Below are positions 63,066 through 64,000 of a stretch of 64,000 nt of DNA, piece after piece. The stretch lies in contig WBMV01001028.1 of the NCBI GenBank assembly GCA_013396655.1, positions 76,042 to 140,041 of the forward strand, read 5' to 3'. This DNA comes from Campylorhamphus procurvoides. Its lineage: Eukaryota > Chordata > Aves > Passeriformes > Dendrocolaptidae. The position numbers and the translations under genes are program-made. The first letter of the stretch is position 1, and every line of letters begins with the position of its first letter. The notes beneath the pieces were generated by a model. That model saw only the letters and a program-made list of their open reading frames with translations, ran no database searches and had not been told where the DNA came from.

Positions 63066-64000
63066 CATTATTTTTAAAATCTGGTTTTGATGTCAGTTAT
63101 ACACCAAATTTGATGCGGTTGAACACGTATCTCAACATGTAAATTGTTAAATATAGGTGAATTTGTTTTGGGAATGGGAAGGCAAACAGAGATGACCATG
63201 TCAACTCTGTTTTAAACAATTTTGAAAGATGGACAGTGCACTGGATCTCTTTGGAAACAGCAGAAAATATGTACTAAGGCACAGGACTGGTTTTACTGGA
63301 TGGTGAGAGAGAAGGAAGTAAACAGTAGTTATAATGGCAACCATGACAATAATAATGAAGATAATAATAGCAGTAACCAATTATTTTGCTTTTTAATTGA
63401 CATTAATTAGCTGAAGAAACCATGGAACAAATGGATGATTCATATATTTCTCAAAACAAATTGTGAAAATTAACTAACTTTCAAATAAAGCCTTTCAGCC
63501 AATTAAGAAAATACTTTTGTGATCAGAATATCTTGGATTCCATAAGAGAAAAATAAATTAAATTAAGTTATTTTTAATTCCAGGAAGTACAAGCCTAAAA
63601 GCAGGATGATATTTTAAAAATATTTCTCTCTTTCTTTTGTTCCTTAAGTTGAGATTGGATGAATATTTGCCGCTGCTGAGCAGTAGGGCTGTGATTCTGG
63701 CAGGCACTTGACAATGTGCCTAATTTTAAATAATGCATTTACTAAATAAAGAGCCAGTTAGGGTGTGTGGGATCCTCATTCAGTTTTAAAGTGGTTTCAG
63801 TACTCTGTGTATTGAAACTCAGGAAAAAAGAACTAACCCACTTCTAATTCCTGATGGTGATTCCAGTTAAGCAAGTATGTGGGTGTTTCAAGGACTGTTC
63901 CTATTTATGATTTCTATATCTGTGTCATTTATGCTGTGATTAAAATAAGCATATAATGGCTATAACTTCTGCCCAGATTATTTCAGCATTCAGGGGCATT
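63066..64000. other. AT-rich non-coding stretch
   Basis: Nothing recognised except an (AAT/GAT)n-like microrepeat near 63345-63372. Confidence 0.5.

Overview
The window looks like avian nuclear DNA, most likely from a passerine. Three things point that way: CR1 LINE tails and a decayed CR1 ORF2 fragment; LTR-type retroelement pieces of the kind common in songbirds; and members of two families that, from memory, are greatly expanded in birds, the maestro heat-like repeat (MROH) family and the TOPORS-like RING family. Nothing suggests a prokaryote: there are no operons, and the one clear gene has 15 exons with GT-AG introns. Most open frames outside the gene island are short chance ORFs.

Layout: 1-31.8 kb is AT-rich and has no gene I can support. 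It holds two CR1 3' tails (2.2 and 18.7 kb), one LTR-like fragment (3.3-3.7 kb), simple repeats and a few stretches that could be conserved non-coding DNA. 32.0-39.6 kb holds one apparently intact plus-strand MROH gene whose 15 exons add up to 2,079 bp (692 codons plus stop). Intron 5 carries a retroelement-like insertion bounded by a 5-bp target-site duplication, and this insertion contains the 957-bp assembly gap. 40.2-41.5 kb holds a plus-strand TOPORS-like pseudogene that keeps a recognisable but damaged RING domain. 45.3-46.4 kb is a decayed minus-strand CR1 ORF2 fragment. 49.4-50.7 kb holds a second TOPORS-like copy on the minus strand, in inverted orientation to the first. Its 226-codon frame is open, but the RING block has been cleanly lost. 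50.7-64 kb is again AT-rich, with an LTR-like piece at 55.8 kb and a CR1 tail at 62.9 kb.

The most interesting part is the 32-51 kb island. It is a GC-richer patch where two lineage-expanded families sit together, and where two TOPORS-like paralogues have decayed in different ways: one keeps the RING but is broken by stops and frameshifts, and the other has no RING but an intact frame. The copies share 5' flank, 3' UTR, polyadenylation signal and about 200 bp of 3' flank, so they arose by DNA-level duplication, not retroposition. All statements about protein families rest on recognition by eye. No database search or expression data were available.
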